A stretch of 64,000 nt of DNA from contig OY282376.1 in NCBI GenBank assembly GCA_958295845.1, positions 3,485,022 to 3,549,021 on the forward strand, in the 5' to 3' direction. Under the pieces are notes generated by a model. That model saw nothing but the letters and a program-made list of their open reading frames with translations, was not told the DNA's origin and ran no database searches. This DNA is from Caldilineaceae bacterium (GTDB lineage Bacteria > Chloroflexota > Anaerolineae > Caldilineales > Caldilineaceae). This document shows positions 9,597 through 16,822 of this stretch, piece after piece (position 1 is the first letter of the stretch; every line of letters begins with the position of its first letter). Position numbers and translations under genes: made by a program.

Positions 9597-10961
9597 CTAT
9601 GCTTCGGTTGGCTCCTCTTCGAAGGTCCTCGGTGCGTGGAAGTAGCTCTCGAACTCGGCGAAGAGCTCTGGCGGGAGCAGATCTCTGAAAAAATACCAGT
9701 TGAAGACGGAGAGCTTACTGTCCTGAAGTGAGGCGCGCAGGAGCTCCACCGCATGGCGAAGGTTGCGTTGCAGGTGTTCCTTGCGACCGCTTATGCCCCA
9801 TCCAAGAGCCGCCAACCCCAAGACGAGCGGGTCGCGCCGTGTTTCCTGCTGCCCAAGCAGATTCAAGGCTACTTGCAGTCCCTGGCGAACTTGGTCCGAC
9901 ATATCGTTGCTGTCCTGTTTGTCTTCCTCATCTACTTCGCCTTTGTCCGGCTGCTCCGCGCTGTCTTCGTCAGACGGTTGGGGGGCCTGAACTGCGTCCA
10001 GATAGTAGTGGGCCAGAATCCAGTCTCCGACCGCTGAAAGCGTCACCTCTTCGAGCGGGACCCGGGTCACGCGCCGCCATTCGGTGGCCGCGCCCTGGCG
10101 GTCACCGGTATAGTAGCCGGAGAGGCCGCGCCAGAATCCCTGGGAGACTGGCGAGTTTTCGCGATTAAGCGCACGCTGGGCCAGTTGGCCTTGGCTGTTC
10201 AAGACCAGGGGGCGATAGAGAAGGTGCCAGCGGTCGCTGTAGGCGTCTGACACTCTGGCGGCCATACCGAAAGCATTGGCAGCTTCCTGCCAGCGCTGTC
10301 TTTCCAGCTCCACGCAGCTGCGCAGAAAGTGAACGAGCCCAAACTGGACCGAAACCTGGTTTGTTTCAGTCTCGCTGGTCAGCCGCTCTTTGACCTGAAT
10401 CTGCACATCTACATCTTCGACGAGGGCGTCCGACAGGCCCTGTGCACGGAACAGGCCCTGCAACTCGGTCAACAGTGACTGCCGGACGTCATCGGCGTCG
10501 TCGAGCTTTCCGTCGTCGATCAGGATTGAGAAGAGTAGCCAACGCAGGTCGACGTCAAAGGGAAGATCTTCGGCCTCGGCGCGTACAATTTCAACGGCTT
10601 CGTCAGGTCGGCCAAGCCACCAGTAAGCGCGTGCCTGGTTCTCCCGCCACAAGGACTTGGCGTCCTCGCTCAGTATTTCAAAGACTTCGTCATCAAGCGC
10701 GGCCATCTCGTCCAGGCGGTTGCGCCTGGCGTAGTAGGACTGCTGGCCCAGCACACTCTGGTCCAGAATGCGTTGCAACCTTTCGTCCTGGGCTGCTCGT
10801 CGCGCCTGCGGCAGGCCGGCGAGTCGCTTGATCAGAAAGCCGTACTTGGACAGGGCTTCGTCATTGCCCTGCCGTGAGAGGGCCACGGCCTCAGTGTGGA
10901 GGGCCTCCCATGAGCCCTTCAGGGCGGCGGCGCTACTAGATCTGCTCGTGTCGGTAGTCAT
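9597..10961 (-). CDS. Unknown helical (TPR-like) protein downstream of chlD
   Basis: A 454-residue, mostly alpha-helical, soluble protein with no signal peptide. Repeating patterns such as LWRENQARAYWWLGRPDEAVEIVRAEAEDLP and later DAYSDRWHLLYRPLVLNSQGQLAQRAL look like degenerate tetratricopeptide repeats. An acidic, low-complexity insert (SDEDSAEQPDKGEVDEEDKQD) lies at about residues 320-350. I do not recognise a family. It follows the ChlD-type gene by 87 bases on the same strand, so it is probably in its operon and could be an accessory or scaffold protein of the chelatase; this is inference only. Confidence 0.6.
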   Translation of the reverse strand: MTTDTSRSSSAAALKGSWEALHTEAVALSRQGNDEALSKYGFLIKRLAGLPQARRAAQDERLQRILDQSVLGQQSYYARRNRLDEMAALDDEVFEILSEDAKSLWRENQARAYWWLGRPDEAVEIVRAEAEDLPFDVDLRWLLFSILIDDGKLDDADDVRQSLLTELQGLFRAQGLSDALVEDVDVQIQVKERLTSETETNQVSVQFGLVHFLRSCVELERQRWQEAANAFGMAARVSDAYSDRWHLLYRPLVLNSQGQLAQRALNRENSPVSQGFWRGLSGYYTGDRQGAATEWRRVTRVPLEEVTLSAVGDWILAHYYLDAVQAPQPSDEDSAEQPDKGEVDEEDKQDSNDMSDQVRQGLQVALNLLGQQETRRDPLVLGLAALGWGISGRKEHLQRNLRHAVELLRASLQDSKLSVFNWYFFRDLLPPELFAEFESYFHAPRTFEEEPTEA

Positions 10962-11048
10962 CGAGAGATGCTCGCTATGCGAAAGAGGTGTTTGTCGGGA
11001 AAGTTTCCGGCGTTTGCGGCGTTGGCCGGCCGGGAGTGGCGGACTGCA

Positions 11049-13108
11049 TCACCCGCCGATCTCCCGCTTTACTGTATTGAGGAGGGTGTCGGCCCGCAGG
11101 TCGGGCAGGTTGTAGCAGACGCCGCCCATCTGGTCGGCCAGGGCCTGTGCAAGGCCGCGATCGAAGGCCATGTGCTCCATGTTGATGACGATGGTACGGA
11201 CTTCCTCATTGTCAAAGAGGGAGGCCATTCTCATGGCCTCTTCCTGCGCGGGCATGCCGGTCATACTTACGTTGCCGGCGCCGTCGGTCAGGAGCATCAC
11301 CAGGGGGCGGAGCTCGGGATCGCGTCGCTGGGCGTTTTCGACCACCTGCCAGGTGGCCAAGAGGCCGCTACTGAGGGGAGTCTTGCCACCAACAGGGAGG
11401 TCTTGCAGGGCCCTTTCGGCGAGTTCGACGCTGTTGGTCGGCGGCAGGACGACACGGGCCTTGTCGCGCTGAAAGACGACGAGCCCAACTTGGTCGCGGC
11501 GTTGATAGGCTTCGACCAACAGGCTGAAGATGGCGCCCTTTGTGGCCTCCATGCGTTCGCTGGCCGCCATCGACCAGCTGGCGTCGACGACGAAGAGGAT
11601 GAGATTGCCTGTGCGGCGGACGCGGATTTTGCGTTGCAGATCGGACATACGCAGCTGCAACGCAAGGTCGCTCTCACCGCTGGCGTGCCGTTCCTTCTGG
11701 TAGGGGGCAGCATTGCGCAGAGTGGCGTCGAAGGCGACGTCGTCGTATTTTTCGTTGGCTGGGCGCGCCTTGATGTAGCGGCCGCGCTTGCGGTCCGTCC
11801 GGCTGTAGGAGCGCTTGCCGGACTTTTCGCGCGTCATTTTGTCGAGAGGCGTATCCAGTTTACGGGCTTCGAAGACCTCTCCGACGTCGACCGGTTTGCG
11901 GGCTCCCTTTTCGTCTCCGGGTGATGAACTCTGTTGGGGAGCTGCGTCCGGCTGTGCTACGCCGCCTTCGCCGCTCTCCGGCGAGGAGTCTAGCTCCTCT
12001 GAGTCATCACCCTCTTCACTTTTTTTTCCGTTGTCGCCGCGTCCCCGTCCGCCTCTTCCATTGCTTCTTCGTTTTCCTCGGCTTCGGCTCGGGCCTGGCG
12101 CATATTGGCCTCGAGCTGTTCGGGCTGCAGGGCGGTATCCTGGAAGGGTTGTTTCTTCATGCGGTGGGGAAGCGCCAGTTCCGCCGACATGAGGATATCC
12201 CTGTCTGTAATGGCGTCCCTTCCTTCGAAAGCGGCCTGGGCGCGGGCGGTATTGAGGATTACGAGGTCCGCCCGGTGTCCATCGACGCTGAAGCTGCTGG
12301 TGAGGGCGGCAATCGTGTAGAGATCTTTGTCAGTATAGCTAACGCGGTCGTAGCCGCGGCGGGCCTGGATGATGCGTTCTCCCAAGCTCTTGGCTTCATC
12401 GGCAAAGTCTTCCGAGAAGCGGTCTGCGTCCTGCTCGAAGCGGGTGCGACGGCGCAGGATTTCCACGCGGGACCGGGGTTCGTCGATGCCGACTACGTCT
12501 ACGGCATGGGCAAATCGGTCCAGAAGTTGTGGTCGCAGGTCGCCTTCTTCGGGATTCATGGAGCCGACGAGAACGAAGCGGGCGGGATGCTGGACGCTGA
12601 TGCCTTCGCGTTCGACGACATTGACACCCATGGCCGCGCTATCCAGAAGCAGATCAACGACGTGGTCATCGAGGAGGTTGACCTCGTCCACGTAGAGGAT
12701 TCCGCGGTTTGCGGCGGCGAGAATGCCCGGTTCGAAGTGGCGCTCACCCTGGCGGATGGCTTTTTCGATATCCAGCGTGCCGACGACCCGATCTTCGGTT
12801 GCGCTGACTGGGAGATCGATGAACGGCGTATTGCGCTGTCCGACCTTTAGCTCCCCGTTGCGGGCGCCTCCTTCGCAAACATGGCAGAGGCCGAGTGTCG
12901 TGTCCCCGTTACAAGCGAAGGGGCATCCATCTACCGCTTCTATTGCCGGCAGCAGGGCTGCCAGGCCCCTGGCGGCGGTCGATTTGGCCGTGCCGCGTTC
13001 GCCCCTGATCAGCACACCGCCGATCAGCGGATGGACTGCATTCAGGATCAGCGCTCTTTTCATGCGCTCTTGGCCGACAATCGCGGTGAATGGATAGATG
13101 ACTTGCAT
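11049..13108 (-). CDS. chlD: ChlD-type chelatase subunit (AAA+ plus VWA) made by a probable -1 frameshift
   Basis: This is the medium-subunit-like protein of magnesium or cobalt chelatases. The AAA+ part starts at the ATG at 13108 (AAAGGA upstream) with Walker A GERGTAKST near residues 36-44, a four-cysteine cluster at about 62-78 and Walker B LYVDEVNLLDD near 138-148. Its frame stops at 11990. The VWA part lies in the -1 frame: from about 12068 an open, acidic, proline/glycine-rich linker runs without a stop into the VWA domain. That domain carries the MIDAS motif DASWSM, GKTPLSSGL and LLTDGAG. The frames join at an A8 run (minus strand, 12027-12020). One -1 shift gives 686 residues, the usual length for single-chain ChlD-like proteins. 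A sequencing error in the homopolymer is the main alternative. No CobN/ChlH large subunit is in the window. Confidence 0.82.
11990..13108 (-). CDS. ChlI-like small AAA+ product of the same gene (no frameshift)
   Basis: Translation without frameshifting ends at a TAG (11992-11990) just after the A8 run and yields a 372-residue AAA+ ATPase, close to the length of stand-alone ChlI/BchI small subunits. Family knowledge: chelatases need small and medium AAA+ subunits, and in genomes lacking chlI, frameshifting in chlD has been reported to provide both from one gene. The tail after the slippery run (VKRVMTQRS) is short and unlike the acidic linker, as expected for a frameshift-terminated product. 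Confidence 0.65.
   Translation of the reverse strand: MQVIYPFTAIVGQERMKRALILNAVHPLIGGVLIRGERGTAKSTAARGLAALLPAIEAVDGCPFACNGDTTLGLCHVCEGGARNGELKVGQRNTPFIDLPVSATEDRVVGTLDIEKAIRQGERHFEPGILAAANRGILYVDEVNLLDDHVVDLLLDSAAMGVNVVEREGISVQHPARFVLVGSMNPEEGDLRPQLLDRFAHAVDVVGIDEPRSRVEILRRRTRFEQDADRFSEDFADEAKSLGERIIQARRGYDRVSYTDKDLYTIAALTSSFSVDGHRADLVILNTARAQAAFEGRDAITDRDILMSAELALPHRMKKQPFQDTALQPEQLEANMRQARAEAEENEEAMEEADGDAATTEKKVKRVMTQRS
12020..12027 (-). promoter_or_regulatory. A8 slippery run, putative -1 frameshift site of chlD
   Basis: On the minus strand the zero frame reads GAA-AAA-AAA-GTG; slipping back one base gives GGA-AAA-AAA-AGT, the linker frame. A hairpin follows (stem GAGGAG/CTCCTC, loop CTAGA, 11999-11983), about 20 bases downstream, with the zero-frame TAG inside its loop. 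The spacing is longer than in textbook -1 signals, so transcriptional slippage on the A8 run is an equally good mechanism. Confidence 0.65.
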
Positions 13109-13432
13109 CGTGGTCCGTTCCTTTCAAGGGTTCAGACGGAAGACGGGATGTCACGGTGATTGGAATCTGCGGACATCGAGCTCACGACCTGATTTGCCTG
13201 TCGCGTCGCGCGGCGGCCCAAGCTTGTTCCAACCGATGGGCCGCGCCTTCGCCGCGAGGTCTGATCCGGTGGGCGGAGGTATGTCAGCTTTCAGTCAGGG
13301 CAATGGCAGGACAGCGCACGCCTAATCCGATTTATTATATAACGAGGACAATTGGCAGGACAAACCAAAGCCCCTCGAAACTTTCCCTTCGAAGGTGCGT
13401 AGTAGACAATAAGCGTCCAAAGGTATAGATGA
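13109..13432. other. Divergent intergenic region between chlD and the sigma factor gene
   Basis: About 324 bases separate the two divergent genes. Besides the minus-strand promoter it holds a GC-rich inverted repeat at about 13213-13243 (arms GCGGCCCA and TGGGCCGC) that would form a hairpin in the chlD leader. I looked for cobalamin-riboswitch consensus boxes in the leader and did not recognise them. AAGGT at 13419-13423 is the probable ribosome-binding site for the sigma gene. Confidence 0.5.
13334..13363 (-). promoter_or_regulatory. Putative promoter of the chlD operon
   Basis: Read on the minus strand: TTGTCC (13363-13358), an 18-bp spacer and TATAAT (13339-13334). The predicted transcript would have a leader of about 220 bases before the ATG at 13108. 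The -10 box is perfect, the -35 box weak. Confidence 0.45.
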
Positions 13433-14170
13433 ATGAATGAACATGAACAAGACTGGCTAGACCGAGCCAGGGCAGGTGAGCAAGAGGCGTTTGGCCGACT
13501 GGTAGAGACCTATCAGAGGCCGGTCTTTGCTTTGACCTATCGCATGCTCGGCGATTATTCCGAAGCCGAAGACGCCGCCCAGGAGACTTTCCTGCGGGCC
13601 TATTCGCGTCTGGATCAGTATGATCCAGGCCGGAAGTTCAGCACCTGGCTCTTTTCAATTGCCAACTATCACTGCATAGACCGGTTGCGGAAACGGCGTG
13701 TGCAGTTTGTGGGGCTGGACGAATCGCCGGTTGTTTTCAGTCTGGAAGGCGATTCAGCCAAGCCTGAGGCCGAAGCGTTGGCGGGTGAACAGGCGGAGGA
13801 GATGCAGGCCCTTGTCAATCAGTTGGAACCGGAATACCGAACTCCTCTGGTGTTGCGTTATTGGAACGATTGCAGCTACCAGGAGATCGCGGACGTGATG
13901 GACATTTCGGTGGCGGCTGTCAAGAGCCGGCTCTTCCGGGCTCGGAAGAAGCTGGCTGAGCTATACGAAGCGGCGCAGCAGCCGCATCGAGCGGAGAGTC
14001 CCCGTGCTGCGGGTAACCTGTCCGGGCAGATGAACGCGGTACAGAATGCAGAACCGGACCAACCGGCCGCTCGAGGCAGTTCGGCAGGACAGTCCGGGAG
14101 GCCGGAGGAGGGTTGGACAGCACAGACTGTTCTTTTGCACAGGGCCCTCATCAGCGGCGCAAGCCTTTAG
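13433..14170 (+). CDS. RNA polymerase ECF-type sigma-70 factor
   Basis: An extracytoplasmic-function sigma factor of 245 residues. Region 2 runs from about residue 20 to 85 (AFGRLVETYQRPVFALTYRM, AEDAAQETFLRAYSRL, RKFSTWLFSIANYHCIDRLRKRR). Region 4 spans about 125-180 (LEPEYRTPLVLRYWNDCSYQEIADVMDISVAAVKSRLFRARKKL). Region 3 is absent, as expected for ECF factors. About 60 low-complexity residues follow region 4. The anti-sigma gene begins 17 bases downstream, which supports a sigma/anti-sigma pair that responds to a membrane or envelope signal. Confidence 0.93.
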   Translation: MNEHEQDWLDRARAGEQEAFGRLVETYQRPVFALTYRMLGDYSEAEDAAQETFLRAYSRLDQYDPGRKFSTWLFSIANYHCIDRLRKRRVQFVGLDESPVVFSLEGDSAKPEAEALAGEQAEEMQALVNQLEPEYRTPLVLRYWNDCSYQEIADVMDISVAAVKSRLFRARKKLAELYEAAQQPHRAESPRAAGNLSGQMNAVQNAEPDQPAARGSSAGQSGRPEEGWTAQTVLLHRALISGASL

Positions 14171-14187
14171 GCGTTCAGGAGGCCAAG

Positions 14188-14781
14188 ATGGCGAAAAGGC
14201 TTAACGTAGAGAGCGTGTCACCCAGCAAAGCCGTGGACCACAGCGAGTATTTGATGTTAATTTCGCTGGCATTGGACGGCATGCTTGAGGGGGACGAGAA
14301 AAGGCGACTTGACGGGCATCTTGAACGGTGCAGCGGGTGCCGTGCACAGTGGCTTTTGTGGCAAGCAATCGATGACAAGCTGCGGACGGCGCCAGTGCCT
14401 GTGCCGGCGTTCGATTTTTCCCGTTCGGTGGCGCAGCGACTGGCTCAACAGGAACGGGTGCGCAATCTGCGTGTTGGGGTGATGCTGACCGTGTTTACCT
14501 TAGTTGTCTGGTCACTGGGGCTGGTCGGCGTCTGTGCCCTGGCAGGTACGCTCGTTTATACCAACCTGGACCGCCTGGCGGAAACGGGCCTGTTCCTGAA
14601 TGAGTTGTGGGCGGTGGCGGGGGTCGTAGGGTATTCGTTGTGGGAGGTCGTTGTGGAGATCACGGGGACGCCGACCGCCTTAGGCGTTGCTTCGGCCTAT
14701 CTGGTCATCGCAGTCGCGGCGATTGCGCTATGGTGCATCCTCATCCAGCGCACGACGCAGCCTCTACGTTCGCGGGCTTAA
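14188..14781 (+). CDS. Zinc-finger anti-sigma factor, membrane-anchored
   Basis: A 197-residue protein with the HxxxCxxC zinc-binding anti-sigma (ZAS) motif HLERCSGCRAQW at about residues 49-60, then two hydrophobic segments (LTVFTLVVWSLGLVGVCALAG and a second near the C-terminus). It would hold the upstream sigma factor inactive at the membrane. The start ATG at 14188 has a perfect AGGAGG; the frame extends upstream to 14113 but that part overlaps the sigma gene and lacks a ribosome-binding site. The next gene, a surface-structure-like protein, may be a target or part of the sensing system. Confidence 0.85.
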   Translation: MAKRLNVESVSPSKAVDHSEYLMLISLALDGMLEGDEKRRLDGHLERCSGCRAQWLLWQAIDDKLRTAPVPVPAFDFSRSVAQRLAQQERVRNLRVGVMLTVFTLVVWSLGLVGVCALAGTLVYTNLDRLAETGLFLNELWAVAGVVGYSLWEVVVEITGTPTALGVASAYLVIAVAAIALWCILIQRTTQPLRSRA

Positions 14782-14950
14782 GAGGGATTAAGGAAGATAG
14801 CGTTGTGAGGCTCATCCAGATCAGACGTTGCAGAAACAGAAGCAGTTTGCCTGTCCGCGCCGGCCTGCACAGTTCCGGTATAGGTGAACAAGCGTGTGCG
14901 GCAGGAAGAAATAGGGTGGTCCCGTTTGTTTTGACGAAGAGGATTGCCGA

Positions 14951-16801
14951 ATGAAGTCGTTACGCAGGATTGGATGCTGGACAACGTTCATTCTTATCTT
15001 CGCGTTTGGGACGTTCGTCTTTCTGTTTACACAGTCCAGACAGGGGCGAAACGAATTCAATGTCAGTTTCGAGCAGCGCAACGTAACCCTTTTTGGCGGC
15101 GATGTGCAGATCGGTGAACACGAGCACATCATTGGGAACCTGCTGATCGTAGGCGACGACCTGACTTTGGAAGGGCGGGTCGGCGGCAATCTTGTTGTAA
15201 TAGGCGGTGACGTTGACCTGACAGGGCACGCTCAGGTCGGCGGCAATGTCAGTGTGGTGGGAGGCGATGCGGAGGTAGAGGATTCCTCGGTAGTTGGCGG
15301 CAATGTCGCTGTTGTCGGCGGCGACGTCGAACTGGCTGGGCACTCACGCGTCGGCGGCAATGTCAGAGTAGTTGGTGGGCGGATAGAGCAAGAACCGGAC
15401 GCGCACGTGGCCGGCGGCACCAGCTGGCGCATCTACGCAAATGGCGCGGCGCAGCCTAATCTCCCTTCAGCGGCGACGGCACCACTCGCCCTCGTGGACC
15501 CACCCAAGCAGCCTGATCCTCCGAATGCGCCGGTCGTTGAAGTGGGCGGGTCAGGAGAGGATGTTCGGGCCCGGTCCAGACGGCTTCAAAGGGCAGTGGA
15601 AGAGCTGGAGGAAGCCGCGGAAGAGGCGGCAGAAGCTGCGGAGGAGGCAGCAGAGGAGGCGGCGGAAGCAGCTGAGGAGGCAGCAGAGGAGCTGGCAGAA
15701 GCGGCCGAGGATGCGGCAGAAGCGGCGGCAGAAGCAGCTGAGGATGCGGCAGAAGCCGTGCGCGAGCAGGCTGAACTGCAACGTGAAGTGGCGCTGGAAG
15801 CAGCCGCCACAGCGCGCGCCAACGCGACTTCCAGTCAGGCGTCCTGGTTCCTTATATTTCTCGGAAAGCTGGTACGCGCCTTTTTGTGGACGTTGCTGAT
15901 CACCGGTCTTGTTCTTCTGTTTGCCTGGTTGCTTCCCAAGCAGGTGAAGGCTATTTCCGGGACCGCGGAGAAAGAGACCGCGCTTAGTTTTGCCACTGGC
16001 GCGATCGGGATCATGGGGGCAGGTCTTCTGGCCGCTATCCTGACGATCACAATCTGTTTCGCTCTGCTTGCGTTGCCCCTCTTAGCTCTTCTTGCGCTCG
16101 TTCTCCTATGCGGCTGGACGGTAACTTGCTACTGGTTGGGCCGCAGGCTAGACGAGCTTGTTGCCGGTCCTGGCAGTTCCTCCTGGAATCCGCTGATTTC
16201 CGTTGGGATCAGCTCGCTGGTCGTCACGGGTGTAACAGCCTTTGCCTGGGTGATCTTTCCTTGCCTGGGATTCATTGTGGCGCTGCTGGTTGGATCGACC
16301 GGAACAGGGGCGGTGATTGTGCATGTGGCGCGCGGCTCGGGACGACTTCCGAATGGTGTATTGGGGGGTCGCCAGGACGATCCCGGCCCTGACGGTGAGC
16401 AGGCATTTCAGAGCGGAATCAGTGCATCTGAGTCGACGGCGGAAACTGCGGAGGCACCCGTGACGGAACCGCCTGTTTTGCTGTCGGACGAGAGCGGTTC
16501 CCCCGATCGGGAGGTCGTCGAAAGCAGTCCGGCGCCAAGTTCTCCAGCAGGCGGAAGGGAGGAGCACACCGATCTTACACTTGAGGCTCCCCCGGAGGAT
16601 AAGGAATCTGACGATTTGACCCGGATTATGGGCATCGGTCCGACGTATGCTGAGCGGCTCCGGGATGCGGGGATATCCACATTTTCGCAGTTGGCTGCTC
16701 TGGACGGGGAGGAGATTGCGGCAGTTCTCGGATGCCCTGCTGCGCGTGTGGAGAGAGAGCGCCTGCGCGAGCAGGCCGGGGAGCTGGCGGGCATGTATTA
16801 G
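14951..16801 (+). CDS. Bactofilin-like (polymer-forming) membrane protein with Ala/Glu coiled coil and C-terminal HhH domain
   Basis: A 616-residue mosaic protein. An N-terminal membrane anchor (residues 8-27) precedes a right-handed beta-helix-like region at about 45-155 with repeats of the type VGGNVxVVGGDVEL, as in bactofilin or polymer-forming cytoskeletal proteins. Residues 217-275 are an almost pure Ala/Glu heptad region (EEAAEEAAEAAEEAAEEAAE), probably a long helix. Three to four transmembrane segments follow (about 298-450). A charged linker leads to a C-terminal helix-hairpin-helix domain (RIMGIGPTYAERLRDAGIST). Position after sigma and anti-sigma genes suggests regulation by them. 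The function is not known; the HhH could mediate protein or DNA contact. Confidence 0.7.
   Translation: MKSLRRIGCWTTFILIFAFGTFVFLFTQSRQGRNEFNVSFEQRNVTLFGGDVQIGEHEHIIGNLLIVGDDLTLEGRVGGNLVVIGGDVDLTGHAQVGGNVSVVGGDAEVEDSSVVGGNVAVVGGDVELAGHSRVGGNVRVVGGRIEQEPDAHVAGGTSWRIYANGAAQPNLPSAATAPLALVDPPKQPDPPNAPVVEVGGSGEDVRARSRRLQRAVEELEEAAEEAAEAAEEAAEEAAEAAEEAAEELAEAAEDAAEAAAEAAEDAAEAVREQAELQREVALEAAATARANATSSQASWFLIFLGKLVRAFLWTLLITGLVLLFAWLLPKQVKAISGTAEKETALSFATGAIGIMGAGLLAAILTITICFALLALPLLALLALVLLCGWTVTCYWLGRRLDELVAGPGSSSWNPLISVGISSLVVTGVTAFAWVIFPCLGFIVALLVGSTGTGAVIVHVARGSGRLPNGVLGGRQDDPGPDGEQAFQSGISASESTAETAEAPVTEPPVLLSDESGSPDREVVESSPAPSSPAGGREEHTDLTLEAPPEDKESDDLTRIMGIGPTYAERLRDAGISTFSQLAALDGEEIAAVLGCPAARVERERLREQAGELAGMY
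15598..15770 (+). repeat. Degenerate GAG/GCN codon repeat encoding the Ala/Glu helix
   Basis: A low-complexity stretch built from repeated GAGGAGGCAGCAGAAGC-type units inside the bactofilin-like gene. It creates long spurious open frames on the other strand. It encodes the Ala/Glu heptads and is not a separate element. Confidence 0.8.
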
Positions 16802-16822
16802 AACCTGCGGCAGGCGAGGATC

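Noticed and set aside
10968..11924. A 318-codon plus-strand open frame opposite the VWA domain
   Set aside because: It is the mirror of the chlD VWA coding region; its translation has no recognisable motif while the minus strand carries an intact MIDAS domain.
11921..12850. A 309-codon plus-strand frame opposite the AAA+ domain
   Set aside because: Shadow of the minus-strand Walker-motif protein; no motif of its own.
13109..13333. Possible cobalamin riboswitch in the chlD leader
   Set aside because: The length would fit, but I could not find the conserved B12-box or the other consensus segments; only a plain GC-rich hairpin is visible.
15598..15770. CRISPR-like or satellite array
   Set aside because: The repeats are in-frame Ala/Glu codons within a gene; there are no spacers.
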